Origin: Melaminivora jejuensis
GTDB lineage: Bacteria > Pseudomonadota > Gammaproteobacteria > Burkholderiales > Burkholderiaceae_C
Assembly (NCBI RefSeq): GCF_017811175.1
Contig: NZ_JACWIJ010000002.1
Location: forward strand, 3,608,501 to 3,672,500
Direction: 5' to 3'
Length of the DNA: 64,000 nucleotides
Part shown: piece by piece, positions 49,087 to 58,722 of the stretch
How the letters are laid out: each line of letters begins with the position of its first letter
Position numbering within the stretch: position 1 is the first letter of the stretch
Made by a program: the position numbers and the translations under genes
Notes under the pieces: model-generated
The model's input: the letters and a program-made list of their open reading frames with translations, nothing else
Database searches by the model: none
What the model was told of the DNA's origin: nothing

Positions 49087-49270
49087 AATCCATCCTTTGA
49101 GGAGATGGAGGAGACAACTGGCTGAAGCGCCCGACCGCTTGATCTGCAGCGGTGCGGGCCATCAATGCGGCAATGGTAGCGCAGTCCGTGCTGCATTGCA
49201 GCAAAATCCCCTGCACAGGCCAAGCCTGTATCCAATCCACATCGAATTTCTCTCTCTTTGAAAAGGACAC
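49085..49270 (-). CDS. Possible small ORF ending at a terminator
   Basis: A 61-codon frame (or shorter, from an internal start) reads LLQCSTDCATIAALMARTAA and stops at the base where the terminator stem begins. I do not recognise it. The tight stop-terminator spacing is the only support; it could instead be an untranslated leader or small RNA. Confidence 0.25.
   Translation of the reverse strand: MSFSKREKFDVDWIQAWPVQGILLQCSTDCATIAALMARTAADQAVGRFSQLSPPSPQRMD
49189..49203. promoter_or_regulatory. 15-bp palindrome upstream of the OsmC gene
   Basis: TGCTGCA-T-TGCAGCA, a perfect palindrome around one base. It contains CTGC-N3-GCAG, the form of operator described for PhaR-type regulators. It lies about 70 bases before the OsmC-family start. 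Confidence 0.35.
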
Positions 49271-49273
49271 CTC

Positions 49274-49723
49274 ATGGAATGCACCGTGAGCTGGACGGGC
49301 GCGGCGGGCACGCGCTCAGGCATGGGTTTTGTCGCCGAAACCGGCAGCGGGCACACCCTGGTCATGGACGGCGCCATCGACGCCGCCAGGCCGGACAACG
49401 GCGGGCAAAACCTGGCGCCGCGCCCCATGGAGACCGTGCTGGCGGGCACCGGCGGCTGCACCGCGTATGACGTGGTGCTGATCCTCAAGCGCGGACGCCA
49501 CGACGTGCGCGGCTGCAGCGTGCGCCTGAACGCGCAGCGCGCCGAGACCGACCCCAAGGTCTTCACCCGCATCCACATGCACTTCACCGTGACCGGGCGC
49601 AACCTGCCGCGCGAGGCGGTGGAGCGCGCCATTGCCCTGAGCCATGAAAAATACTGCTCGGCCAGCATCATGCTGGGCCACACGGCGCAGATCAGCACTG
49701 GGCTGGAGCTGGTCGAGATCTGA
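49274..49723 (+). CDS. OsmC family protein
   Basis: A 149-residue OsmC/Ohr-fold protein. The two conserved cysteines are in LAGTGGCTAYDVVLIL and EKYCSASIMLG, so a thiol peroxidase activity is possible. The sequence resembles the YhfA-like branch rather than Ohr. It is cytoplasmic. AAAAGGA precedes the ATG. It stands alone between ilvA (divergent) and a porin gene. Confidence 0.88.
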   Translation: MECTVSWTGAAGTRSGMGFVAETGSGHTLVMDGAIDAARPDNGGQNLAPRPMETVLAGTGGCTAYDVVLILKRGRHDVRGCSVRLNAQRAETDPKVFTRIHMHFTVTGRNLPREAVERAIALSHEKYCSASIMLGHTAQISTGLELVEI

Positions 49724-49958
49724 TGCGTGGGCCGCAGGGGCTGGAGCGGGGCAGGTCGGTGTTGCACTGCGACAACGGAATGTCGCCCTTGCCGGGTTCT
49801 CTACGGGAATTCCTTTGCGTATCCCGGCCTGGTCTGTTGCAATAGGATCAACTTCCGCACCAGGAGGTTGGCCCGGATCCCTACGGGGCCATGCATGAAA
49901 CTTCCATCCATGAGCCCCACACGCCGGGGCCCTCTGTTTAACCTTGGAGAAATTCGCA

Positions 49959-51020
49959 ATGAAGAAATCCCTGATTGCCCTGGCAGTGCTGGCCGCTTCC
50001 GGCACGGCGATGGCCCAATCTTCCGTGACGCTGTTCGGTATCGTTGACACCAACATCAGCCACGTGAACCACGCCAATGCAGCCGGCGACAGCTTGACCG
50101 GCGTGGGCGTCAACGGCAACGCCACCAGCCGCATCGGCTTCCGCGGCGTGGAAGACCTGGGCGGTGGCCTGAAGGCAGGCTTCTGGCTGGAAGCTGGTCA
50201 CAACCCCGACGCCGGTGACGGCAAGTCCGGCGGCGCCAGCGGCACGGGCCTGGAATTCAAGCGCCGCTCCACGGTCAACCTGATGGGCGGCTTCGGTGAA
50301 GTGCGCCTGGGCCGCGACCTGGTGCCCTCCTACACCAAGGTCAGCTCGTATGACGTGTTCGGCCAAGTCGGCTTCGGCATGTTCCATGGCTGGAATATCT
50401 CGACGGTTGACGCCTATCGCCAGAGCAACATGCTGGCCTATTACACGCCCAACTTCGGCGGCTTCACCGGCGGCCTGGGCTATGGCTTCGACGAGCAGGT
50501 GACCGGCAAGAATGGCCGCTACATGGGCGCCTTCGCTGCCTTTGACAACGGCCCGCTGAGCGTGACCCTGGCTGCCGACCGCCGCGACATCGCGTACCCC
50601 CTGCTGGGCGGCTCTGCCGATGGCCGCAAGGAAATGTGGACTCTGGGCGGCTCCTATGACCTGAGCGTGGTCAAGCTCAATGCCATCATCCAGCAGGCTC
50701 GCTACAAGGTGACTGGCCTGTCGGGTTCCGACAAGCTCAACTCCTACGCGCTGGGCCTGACGGCTCCGGTCGGTGCCGGCCAAGTGCGCGCCCAGTACGC
50801 CATGTACGACCAGAAGGCCATCTCCTCCAAGGCACACCAGCTGAGCCTGGGTTATGTCCACAATCTGTCCAAGCGCACTGCTCTGTACGGCACGGTGGCG
50901 CACATGCGCAACAAGGACGCATCCAACCTGGGCCTGGGCGCAGGCGGCATCGGCAACGGTGCTCCTGGCATGGGCGAAAACCAGACTGGCCTGTCCCTGG
51001 GCGTGCGCCACTCGTTCTAA
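49959..51020 (+). CDS. Gram-negative porin (general diffusion, porin_4 type)
   Basis: 353 residues with a clear signal peptide (MKKSLIALAVLAASGTAMA, then QSSVTLFGIVDTNI). GSRIGFRG-like (TSRIGFRGVEDLGGGLKAGF) and FGEVRLGRDLVPSY are landmarks of betaproteobacterial 16-strand trimeric porins. The C-terminus ends in Phe (VRHSF), as required for outer-membrane assembly. Codons are less GC-extreme than in neighbours, typical of highly expressed genes. GGAGA precedes the ATG. Confidence 0.93.
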   Translation: MKKSLIALAVLAASGTAMAQSSVTLFGIVDTNISHVNHANAAGDSLTGVGVNGNATSRIGFRGVEDLGGGLKAGFWLEAGHNPDAGDGKSGGASGTGLEFKRRSTVNLMGGFGEVRLGRDLVPSYTKVSSYDVFGQVGFGMFHGWNISTVDAYRQSNMLAYYTPNFGGFTGGLGYGFDEQVTGKNGRYMGAFAAFDNGPLSVTLAADRRDIAYPLLGGSADGRKEMWTLGGSYDLSVVKLNAIIQQARYKVTGLSGSDKLNSYALGLTAPVGAGQVRAQYAMYDQKAISSKAHQLSLGYVHNLSKRTALYGTVAHMRNKDASNLGLGAGGIGNGAPGMGENQTGLSLGVRHSF

Positions 51021-51059
51021 TCAACGTGCTGGCTTGACCAGCTTCTGTTGAAAACGACA

Positions 51060-51091
51060 AAAAGCCGCTGCTTTCATGCAGCGGCTTTTTT
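51060..51091. terminator. Intrinsic terminator after porin 1
   Basis: AAAAGCCGCTGC and GCAGCGGCTTTT form a 12-base stem around TTTCAT, followed by T. It is symmetric, so it may work both ways. Confidence 0.9.
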
Positions 51092-51157
51092 ATTGCTGAT
51101 TGGGTAACAATGTAACCAAACTAGGGTAAACGCCTGTGGCAGAAATGCGATGCGGTC

Positions 51158-51185
51158 TTGCTGGATGAGGGCCTGTTTTTAGAAT
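51158..51185 (+). promoter_or_regulatory. Sigma-70-like promoter of porin 2
   Basis: TTGCTG (51158-51163), 16-base spacer, TAGAAT (51180-51185), 40 bases before the ATG. Confidence 0.5.
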
Positions 51186-51224
51186 CAAGCCTCCCCCATC
51201 CTCCACAGAAAGTTACAAAAGATC

Positions 51225-52424
51225 ATGCGTTCCCTCGTCAAGAAAACCGCTGTCCTGGCTGCTCTCGCAGCTGCCTCTCCCTTGCTGTTCGCCCAGGCTG
51301 GCGGCAGCAGCGTCCAGTTGTACGGCATCGTCGATGCCGCCATCCGCCACACCAACCATGAAGGGGCGGCTGCCGATGGCTCCAGGACACAGATGATTGG
51401 CGGCGGCATGTCGCAAAGCCGCTGGGGCATCAACGTGACCGAGGATCTGGGTGGCGGCATGAAGGCGCTGGTGAATCTGGAAAATCGCTTTACGACCGAT
51501 GACGGAGCCGTTGCCTCCTCTACCAACTATTTCCAGCAATCCTGGGTCGCATTGCAGGGTGGTTTCGGACGCATCACCCTGGGTCGCCAGTACAACGTGC
51601 TGTTCGACGTGGTGACCACGACCTACGCGTCCTTCCCGTACTCGCCCTACATGGAAGCCTACAAGCCGGAAATCGGCATGTCCATGGGTGCGCGCGCCAG
51701 CAACATGATCAAGTACACGGCAGAGTTTGGTGCCATCCGTGGTGCGCTGCAGTATTCCTTCGACGAGAACAACACCATCGCCAAAGTTGGGGCAGCCGGG
51801 GTGAGCGGAGCTGGTGCCGTCAAGACCGCAGGCGGCTATTTGCGTTATGGCGCCGGTGGCATTGCTGCCGGTGGTGGCTATCAGCGCACCACACTGCCGG
51901 GCGGCACCAAGGTCGATGCCTGGACTCTGGGTGGCTCCTGGCGCAGCGGCCCGATCTATGTGAATGCCGGCTATGGCCTGAACAAGCGCAAGGACGCGTA
52001 TGTGCTGGGTGCTGCCGGCCTGATCGACAGCGGCCTGCTGGGAGCCTACTGGTCGGGTTCTTCCAATGGCGGCTTCATGCCCGGCATGGGCGCTGTGGCG
52101 ACCAATCCGGCATCGTTTGCCAACCTCGTCAATCACGCCGATAAGCGCCAGATGTACAAGGTCGGCTTCGGCTACCAGGTCACGCCGCAAATCAATGCAG
52201 GCCTGCACTACTACCATGCGCGCCAGTCCGGCTCGGCTTCGGGCGCCTTCAACGGCAAGGCCAATTTCCTGGTCGGTGTGGTGGACTATGCCTTCTCCAA
52301 GCGCACCGACGCCTATCTCGGTGTCGATCACACCCGCGTGAGCGGCGGTGCCGGCATGGCGCTGGATGCCAACGGCGCCCGCAACCGCACCGGCTTCACC
52401 GTCGGCCTGCGCCACCGCTTCTGA
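51225..52424 (+). CDS. Gram-negative porin (porin_4 type), second copy
   Basis: 399 residues: signal peptide KKTAVLAALAAASPLLFAQA, then SSVQLYGIVDAAIRHTNHEG and RWGINVTEDLGGGMKALVNL. ITLGRQYNVLFD marks loop 3 at the eyelet, and the C-terminus is LRHRF. It is a paralogue of the preceding porin, with a longer loop region around residues 190-215, so different solutes may be preferred. It has its own promoter and terminator and so is not an operon with porin 1. Confidence 0.93.
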   Translation: MRSLVKKTAVLAALAAASPLLFAQAGGSSVQLYGIVDAAIRHTNHEGAAADGSRTQMIGGGMSQSRWGINVTEDLGGGMKALVNLENRFTTDDGAVASSTNYFQQSWVALQGGFGRITLGRQYNVLFDVVTTTYASFPYSPYMEAYKPEIGMSMGARASNMIKYTAEFGAIRGALQYSFDENNTIAKVGAAGVSGAGAVKTAGGYLRYGAGGIAAGGGYQRTTLPGGTKVDAWTLGGSWRSGPIYVNAGYGLNKRKDAYVLGAAGLIDSGLLGAYWSGSSNGGFMPGMGAVATNPASFANLVNHADKRQMYKVGFGYQVTPQINAGLHYYHARQSGSASGAFNGKANFLVGVVDYAFSKRTDAYLGVDHTRVSGGAGMALDANGARNRTGFTVGLRHRF

Positions 52425-52470
52425 CGCGGCTCTCCGGTCAGGCGCCCCGCCTGGCCGGTTGCCTACAAGA

Positions 52471-52494
52471 AAACCTCCCTCAGGAGGTTTTTTT
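52471..52494 (+). terminator. Intrinsic terminator after porin 2
   Basis: AAACCTCC-CTCA-GGAGGTTT followed by TTTTG. Confidence 0.88.
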
Positions 52495-52677
52495 GTGTCC
52501 GCCCCCTGCTGATCGCTGCCGGCCCGGTGCCCGGTTCGGCATGGCTCGGGCCGATGGACATCGAATCACAAGCACGGAAGCACAATACACCTGCACCGTG
52601 CTTTCCCTACGCCTGGACTGCCTCGCGGCTGCGGCATAGTCACGGCTTTCACCTACACACTCGACAAGGGGTATTTC

Positions 52678-54257
52678 ATGCGACTCACAAGGTTGCTTCT
52701 TTCCATGACGGCTGCTGCGGCATTCACGATGGTGCCGGCTGTCCATGCCAAGACCTTCAAGTGGGCCAGCCAGGGCGAGATCTCCACCTGGGACATCCAC
52801 TCGCAGAACAACGCGCTGCAAAACGGCATCCATGCCTATGTGTATGAGAGCCTGGTGTACTACAACAGCAAGACTTTCGAGGTCGAGCCGCAACTGGCCA
52901 CCGCCTGGGCCAACATCAGCCCGACCCAGGTGCGCTTCACGTTGCGCCAGGGCGTGAAGTTCCATGACGGCTCGCCCTTCACCGCCGACGACGCTGCCTA
53001 CTCCATCCAGCGCGCCATGGCCAAGACCTCCAACTACGGCCCCTACGTGCAGGGCATAGACCGCGTGGCCAAGGTCGATGCCGGCACCATCGACGTGTTC
53101 CTCAAGGCCCCCAACCCGGTGCTGCTGCGCCAGATGACCGAGCTGCGCATGATGAGCAAGGCGTGGGCCGAAAAGAACCGCTCGGTCGAACCCAAGGACA
53201 TCAAGGGCACGGACGAGAACTTCGCCCACCGCAACGCCATGGGCACCGGCCCCTTCACGCTCGAATCCTGGCAGCCCGACGTGCGCATGGTTCTGAAGCG
53301 CAACCCCAACTGGTGGGGCAAGATGGACGGCAACGTGACCGAGATCGTCTACACCCCCATCAAGTCCGGCGCCACGCGCATTGCCGCGCTGCTGTCGGGC
53401 GAGGTGGACATGCTGCTCGACCCGGCCCCGCAGGACTTGCCGCGCCTGCGCTCCAACGCCGACCTCAAGGTCATCGACGGCCTGGAAAACCGCACCCTGT
53501 TCCTGGGCATGGATCAGTTCCGCGACGAGCTGGTGGGCGGCAGCGTCCGGGGCAAGAACCCCTCAAGGACGTGCGCGTGCGCAAGGCCCTGTACCAGGCC
53601 ATCGACGTCAACACGCTCACGCGCAACATCCTGCGCGGCCTGGGCAAGCCTGCCGGCACGCTGGTGGCGCCGCAGGTGGCGGGCTGGACTGAAGGCGTGG
53701 GCAAGCGCTTTCCCTACGACGTGGAAGCTTCCAAGAAGCTGCTGGCCGAGGCTGGCTACGGCGACGGCTTCGAGGTGGACTTTGCCTGCCCGAACAACCG
53801 CTACATCAACGACGAGGCGATCTGCCAGGCCATCACGGCGATGTGGGCGCGCGTGGGGGTCAAGGCCAAGCTGCGCACCCTGCCCGTGGCGACCTACTTT
53901 CCCATGATCCAGCGCAGCGAGGCCAGCATCTACCTGCTGGGCTGGGGCGTGCCGACCTTCGACGGCCTGTACAGCCTGCAGTCGTTGGTGCGCAGCGTCG
54001 GCACGGGGGGCGACGGCAACTACAACGTCGGCAAGTACAGCAACGAGCGCATGGACTACCTGGTCGATCGCATCAAGGTCGAGACCGACGCGCCGGTGCG
54101 CGCGCGCATGATGACCGAGGCCCTGCAGCTGTCCAACGACACCGTCTCGCACATCCCGCTGTACGACCAGGTCATCCCCTGGGCCATGAAGAAGAACGTC
54201 GAGCTGGTGCATCGCGCGGACAACCGCATCGACATCCGCACGGTGAAGATCAATTGA
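52678..54257 (+). CDS. Peptide ABC transporter substrate-binding protein, frameshifted
   Basis: A periplasmic SBP of the DppA/OppA family (SBP_bac_5). The signal peptide is MRLTRLLLSMTAAAAFTMVP, ending near AVHA. LRQGVKFHDGSPFTADDAAY is the family hallmark, and AMGTGPFTLESWQPD and MVLKRNPNWWG follow. The frame breaks at 53559-53562: one extra C gives GKNPLKDVRVRKALYQAIDV, and the rest continues to IDIRTVKIN. The restored length is 526 residues, normal for the family. It starts the six-gene peptide transport operon. Confidence 0.92.
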
Positions 54258-54385
54258 TCGCCCCTTGACGACCCTGCGCCCGGGCGCAGCCGGTGCGGCA
54301 CATGCACCGGCTGCGCCGTGCATGGGCTGCCGATGGAACCCATCGGCTACCATGCGCCCCTTTTTTCAAGGCACCTGACCGATCC

Positions 54386-55369
54386 ATGCTTGCCTTCATT
54401 CTTCGCCGCCTCGCGCAGGCCGTGATCGTCATGGTCACCGTGGCCTTCATCTCTTTCATGCTGTTCCAGTTCGTGGGCGACCCGGTGGTCTTCCTGCTGG
54501 GGCAGGATGCGACGCCCGAGCAGGTGGCCGAGATGCGCGCCTCGCTGGGCCTGGATCAGCCCTTCATCGTGCAGTTCTGGCATTTTCTGGTGAATGCCGC
54601 GCAGGGCGAGTTCGGCCTGTCGCTGCGCCAGGGCGCCAAGGTCTCGCGCCTGATCGCCGAGCGCTTTCCGGCAACGCTGGAGCTGGCCCTGGTGGCCGCA
54701 GCCATCGCGTTGCTGGTCGGGGTGCCCATGGGCGTTTATGCGGCGCTCAAGCGCGGCACCTTCCTCAGCCAGGTTTTCATGACGCTGTCGCTGCTGGGCG
54801 TGTCGCTGCCGACTTTCCTGATCGGCATCCTCTTGATCCTGGTGTTCTCGGTGACGCTGGGCTGGTTTCCCAGCTACGGGCGCGGGCCGACCCTGCAGAT
54901 CGGCTGGTGGAGCACCGGCCTGCTCAGCCTCAAGGGCTGGCACCACCTGATCCTGCCGGCGGTCACCCTGGCGATTTTCCAGCTCACGCTGATCATGCGG
55001 CTGGTACGCGCCGAGATGCTGGAGGTGCTGCGCACCGACTACATCAAGTTCGCCCGCGCGCGCGGCCTCACAGACCGGGCCATCCACTTCGGCCACGCGC
55101 TGAAGAACACGCTGGTGCCGGTCATGACCATCACCGGATTGCAGATCGGCGGCCTGATCGCCTTCGCCATCATCACCGAGACGGTGTTCCAGTGGCCGGG
55201 CATGGGCCTGCTGTTCATCCAGGCGGTGACGTTTGCCGACATCCCGGTCATGGCCGCCTACCTGTGCCTGATCGCACTGATCTTCGTGGTCATCAACCTG
55301 GTGGTGGATCTGCTGTACTTTGCCGTCGATCCGCGCCTGCGCGTCTCGGGCAAGGCAGGAGGGCACTGA
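54386..55369 (+). CDS. Peptide ABC transporter permease (DppB/OppB type)
   Basis: A 327-residue inner-membrane permease with about six helices. The N-terminus FILRRLAQAVIVMVTVAFIS is typical of DppB. The EAA loop that contacts the ATPases is around LRTDYIKFARARGLTDRAIH. It pairs with the second permease at 56815. The start at 54386 is the family N-terminus; an upstream frame is not conserved. Confidence 0.93.
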   Translation: MLAFILRRLAQAVIVMVTVAFISFMLFQFVGDPVVFLLGQDATPEQVAEMRASLGLDQPFIVQFWHFLVNAAQGEFGLSLRQGAKVSRLIAERFPATLELALVAAAIALLVGVPMGVYAALKRGTFLSQVFMTLSLLGVSLPTFLIGILLILVFSVTLGWFPSYGRGPTLQIGWWSTGLLSLKGWHHLILPAVTLAIFQLTLIMRLVRAEMLEVLRTDYIKFARARGLTDRAIHFGHALKNTLVPVMTITGLQIGGLIAFAIITETVFQWPGMGLLFIQAVTFADIPVMAAYLCLIALIFVVINLVVDLLYFAVDPRLRVSGKAGGH

Positions 55370-55370
55370 C

Positions 55371-56603
55371 ATGAGCATCGTGGCAACCCCGCGCTACCAG
55401 GCTGGCGGGCGCGCATTCGCGCAGATCACCCAGTTCCACCCCGAGTTGACGGCGCTGCGCCGCGACCTGCACGCACATCCCGAACTGGGCTTTGAGGAAA
55501 TCTATACCGGCGCGCGCGTGCGCGAGGCGCTGCGTGCCTGCGGCGTGGACGAGATCCACGAGGGCATCGGCAAGACCGGCCTGGTGGGCATCATCCACGG
55601 ACGCGGGCGCGGGAGCAAAGCCATGATCGGCCTGCGCGCCGACATGGACGCGCTGCCCATGACCGAGCACAACGAATTCGCCTGGCGCTCGGGCAAGAGC
55701 GGCCTGATGCACGGCTGCGGCCACGACGGCCACACCACCATGCTGGTCGGCGCGGCGCGCTACCTGGCGGCCACGCGCGATTTCGACGGCACGGCGGTGC
55801 TGATCTTCCAGCCGGGCGAAGAGGGCCTGGGCGGCGCGCGCGTGATGATCGAGGACGGCCTGTTCGAGCGCTGGAAGGTCGATGCGGTCTATGCCATGCA
55901 CAACTGGCCGGCCATGAAGCCGGGCACCGTCGGCCTGAACGACGGCGCCATGATGGCCGCTGCCGACCGCATCACCATCGACATCACCGGCCGCGGCGGC
56001 CACGGCGCGCACCCCTACCAGACGGTGGACGTGGTGCTGGTGGCGGCGCACATCGTCACCGCGCTGCAAAGCATCGTGGCGCGCAACGTGCGGCCCATCG
56101 ACAGCGCCGTGCTCAGCGTCTGCGCCGTGCAGGCGGGCGACCTGGGCGCCTTCAGCGTGTTGCCGGGCACGGCCACGCTGGTCGGCACAGTGCGTGCGTT
56201 CGATCCGGCCGTGCAGAACATGGTGGCGCAGCGCATCCAGGAGGTCTGCAGCGCCGTTGCCCTGGGCTTTGGCGCCAGTGCCAGCGTGCGCTACGAGCGC
56301 ATCTACCCGGCGACCATCAACACCCCTGCCGAGGCGCGCTTTGCTGGCGACGTGGCGGCCAGCCTGGTCGGCGAGCACAACGTCGAGCGCGCCCTGGAGC
56401 CGAGCATGGGTGCGGAGGATTTTTCCTTCATGCTGCAGGCCCGGCCCGGCGCCTACCTGCGCCTGGGCCAGGGCATGGGCGCGGGGCACAGCACGCTGCA
56501 CAACAGCCGCTACGACTTCAACGACGAGGTGCTGCCGCTGGGCGCGGCGCTGCTGGCCGGGCTGGTCGAGCAGGGTATGCCGCTGGCGGCGGCGCAGGTG
56601 TGA
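55371..56603 (+). CDS. M20 family amidohydrolase/aminoacylase
   Basis: A 410-residue cytoplasmic metalloenzyme of the hippurate hydrolase/IAA-amino acid hydrolase group. Metal-binding motifs are MHGCGHDGHT and FQPGEEGLGG; ADMDALPM and MHNWPAMKPG are also conserved. These enzymes cleave N-acyl amino acids or small peptides. It lies one base after the first permease, with AGGAGGG as ribosome site, and upstream of the second permease, so import and hydrolysis of one substrate are probably coupled. Confidence 0.92.
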   Translation: MSIVATPRYQAGGRAFAQITQFHPELTALRRDLHAHPELGFEEIYTGARVREALRACGVDEIHEGIGKTGLVGIIHGRGRGSKAMIGLRADMDALPMTEHNEFAWRSGKSGLMHGCGHDGHTTMLVGAARYLAATRDFDGTAVLIFQPGEEGLGGARVMIEDGLFERWKVDAVYAMHNWPAMKPGTVGLNDGAMMAAADRITIDITGRGGHGAHPYQTVDVVLVAAHIVTALQSIVARNVRPIDSAVLSVCAVQAGDLGAFSVLPGTATLVGTVRAFDPAVQNMVAQRIQEVCSAVALGFGASASVRYERIYPATINTPAEARFAGDVAASLVGEHNVERALEPSMGAEDFSFMLQARPGAYLRLGQGMGAGHSTLHNSRYDFNDEVLPLGAALLAGLVEQGMPLAAAQV

Positions 56604-56652
56604 CCATGAGGTTTCAGTTCGATGGCGCGGCGTGCAGGCCCGCATCCGCCTC

Positions 56653-56764
56653 TTGCTCCCTCTCCCCCTCGGGGGCGAGGGCAGGGGTGAGGGGGCGGTT
56701 CGGGCACTGCGCCAGTCTCCATTGCCCTCACCCCAGCCCTCTCCCGCGCGCGGCAGAGGGAGCA
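56653..56764. repeat. Inverted pair of family B repeats
   Basis: CCCTCTCCCCCTCGGGGGCG (56653 on) and, in the opposite sense, CCCTCACCCCAGCCCTCTCC with GCAGAGGGAGC (56723-56764). They sit between the amidohydrolase stop and the second permease. Confidence 0.75.
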
Positions 56765-56814
56765 ACATCCGCAGCCAGCCAACCGCAGGCGCTTTTCTTC
56801 AGCGTCGACCCATC

Positions 56815-57726
56815 ATGATCCACACCCTCTCGCGCTGGTACGACAGTGATGTCGCCTACAGCTTTCGCACCTCTCCCGTGGCCATCGTGGCTGCGCTGAT
56901 CGCGCTGGCGTGCGTGGTCTGCGCGCTGTTTGCCGGCTGGGTGGCGCCGCACAACCCGTTCGATCTGTCCACGCTGGAGCTGGGCGATGCCCGCCTGCCG
57001 CCGGCCTGGCTGGAAGAAGGCAGCCGCAAATACCTGCTGGGCACGGACGACCAGGGCCGCGACATCCTGTCGGCGCTGATCTATGGCGCGCGCATCTCGC
57101 TGATCGTCGGCCTGGCCTCGGTGCTGATCTCGGTGGTGATCGGCGTGGCGCTGGGCCTGTGGGCCGGCTTTGCCGGCGGCTGGGTGGACGCCGTGCTGAT
57201 GCGCCTGTGCGACGTGATGCTGTCCTTCCCGGCCATCCTGATCGCCCTGCTGATCGCCGGCGTGGGCCGGGCGATGTTCCCCAACGCGCCCGAGTCGCTG
57301 GCCTTCGGCGTGCTGATCCTGTCGATCTCGCTCACCGGCTGGGTGCAGTACGCGCGCACCGTGCGCGGCAGCACCCTGGTCGAGCGCAGCAAGGAATACG
57401 TGCAGGCCGCGCGCGTCACGGGCGTGCCCGCCTTTCGCATCATGCGCCGGCATGTGCTGCCCAACGTGCTCGGGCCGGTCATGGTGCTGGCCACCATCCA
57501 GGTGGCCACGGCCATCATCACCGAGGCCACGCTGTCCTTCCTGGGCGTGGGCGCGCCGCCGACCTCGCCCTCGCTGGGCACCCTGATCCGCATCGGCAAC
57601 GACTACCTGTTCTCCGGCGAGTGGTGGATCACCGTGTTCCCGGGCGTCATGCTGGTCTTGATCGCGCTGTCGGTGAACCTGCTGGGCGACTGGCTGCGCG
57701 ACGCGCTCAATCCCCGCCTGCGCTGA
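56815..57726 (+). CDS. Peptide ABC transporter permease (DppC/OppC type)
   Basis: A 303-residue permease. TM1 is VAIVAALIALACVVCALFAG; LLGTDDQGRDILSALIYGAR is the DppC hallmark, and YVQAARVTGVPAFRIMRRHV the EAA loop. It forms the channel with the DppB-type protein. About 210 bases of repeat DNA separate it from the amidohydrolase gene. Confidence 0.93.
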   Translation: MIHTLSRWYDSDVAYSFRTSPVAIVAALIALACVVCALFAGWVAPHNPFDLSTLELGDARLPPAWLEEGSRKYLLGTDDQGRDILSALIYGARISLIVGLASVLISVVIGVALGLWAGFAGGWVDAVLMRLCDVMLSFPAILIALLIAGVGRAMFPNAPESLAFGVLILSISLTGWVQYARTVRGSTLVERSKEYVQAARVTGVPAFRIMRRHVLPNVLGPVMVLATIQVATAIITEATLSFLGVGAPPTSPSLGTLIRIGNDYLFSGEWWITVFPGVMLVLIALSVNLLGDWLRDALNPRLR

Positions 57727-57744
57727 AACCGGGGCGAATGCTGT

Positions 57745-58722
57745 ATGTCCTTACTTGAAGTCAAGAACCTGATCGTCGAATTCCCCAGCCGGCGCGGCAC
57801 ACTGCGCGCCCTGGACGACGTGAGCTTTGCCATCGCCCCGGGCGAAATCCTGGGCGTGGTGGGCGAGTCCGGCGCCGGCAAGTCACTCACCGGCGCGTCC
57901 ATCATCGGCTTGCTGGAGCCGCCCGGGCGCGTGGCTGGCGGGCAAATCTTGCTGGAGGGCCAGCGCATCGACCACTTGGGCCATGAGCAGATGCGCCACA
58001 TCCGTGGCCGGCGCATCGGCGCGATCTTTCAGGATCCGCTGACCTCGTTGAACCCGCTCTATACCGTCGGCCAGCAGCTCACCGAGACCATACGCACGCA
58101 TCTGCCGGTGAGCGCCGCCGAGGCGCGCGAGCGCGCCGTGCAGCTCTTGCGGGACACCGGCATCCCGGCGGCCGAGCAGCGTATCGACCACTACCCGCAC
58201 CAGTTTTCCGGCGGGATGCGCCAGCGCGTGGTCATCGCCCTGGCGCTGGCCGCCGAGCCGCAGCTGATCGTGGCCGATGAGCCGACCACGGCGCTGGACG
58301 TGTCCATCCAGGCGCAGATCATTCAACTGCTGAAGAACATCTGCAAGACGCGCGGCGCCGCCGTCATGCTGATCACGCACGACATGGGCGTGATTGCCGA
58401 GACCTGCGACCGCGTGGCCGTGATGTATGCCGGGCGCGTGGCCGAGATCGGCCCGGTACACGAGGTCATCAACCACCCGGCGCACCCCTACACCGCCGGC
58501 CTCATGGCCTCCATCCCCGACATGGACAGCGAGCGCGAGCGGCTCAACCAGATCGACGGCGCCATGCCGCGCCTGAACGCCATCCCGCGCGGCTGCGCCT
58601 TCAATCCGCGCTGCCCGCAGGTCTTCGAGCGCTGCCGCGTCGAGCGCCCCGACCTGATGCCCGCCGGCGCCACCCAGGCCGCGTGCTGGCTGCACGCCGC
58701 CGACCGCAAGGAGGCCGCATGA
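57745..58722 (+). CDS. Peptide ABC transporter ATPase (DppD/OppD type)
   Basis: A 325-residue ATPase: Walker [14 protein letters not shown], signature [15 protein letters not shown], Walker [14 protein letters not shown]. The C-terminal oligopeptide-transporter extension has [16 protein letters not shown], a Cys-rich iron-sulfur-like element. Its stop overlaps the next ATPase start (ATGA). Confidence 0.94.
   Translation: MSLLEVKNLIVEFPSRRGTLRALDDVSFAIAPGEILGVVGESGAGKSLTGASIIGLLEPPGRVAGGQILLEGQRIDHLGHEQMRHIRGRRIGAIFQDPLTSLNPLYTVGQQLTETIRTHLPVSAAEARERAVQLLRDTGIPAAEQRIDHYPHQFSGGMRQRVVIALALAAEPQLIVADEPTTALDVSIQAQIIQLLKNICKTRGAAVMLITHDMGVIAETCDRVAVMYAGRVAEIGPVHEVINHPAHPYTAGLMASIPDMDSERERLNQIDGAMPRLNAIPRGCAFNPRCPQVFERCRVERPDLMPAGATQAACWLHAADRKEAA

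Noticed and set aside
53163..53907. Two separate overlapping genes within the peptide-binding protein
   Set aside because: The two frames are the halves of one SBP; a single C restores continuity.
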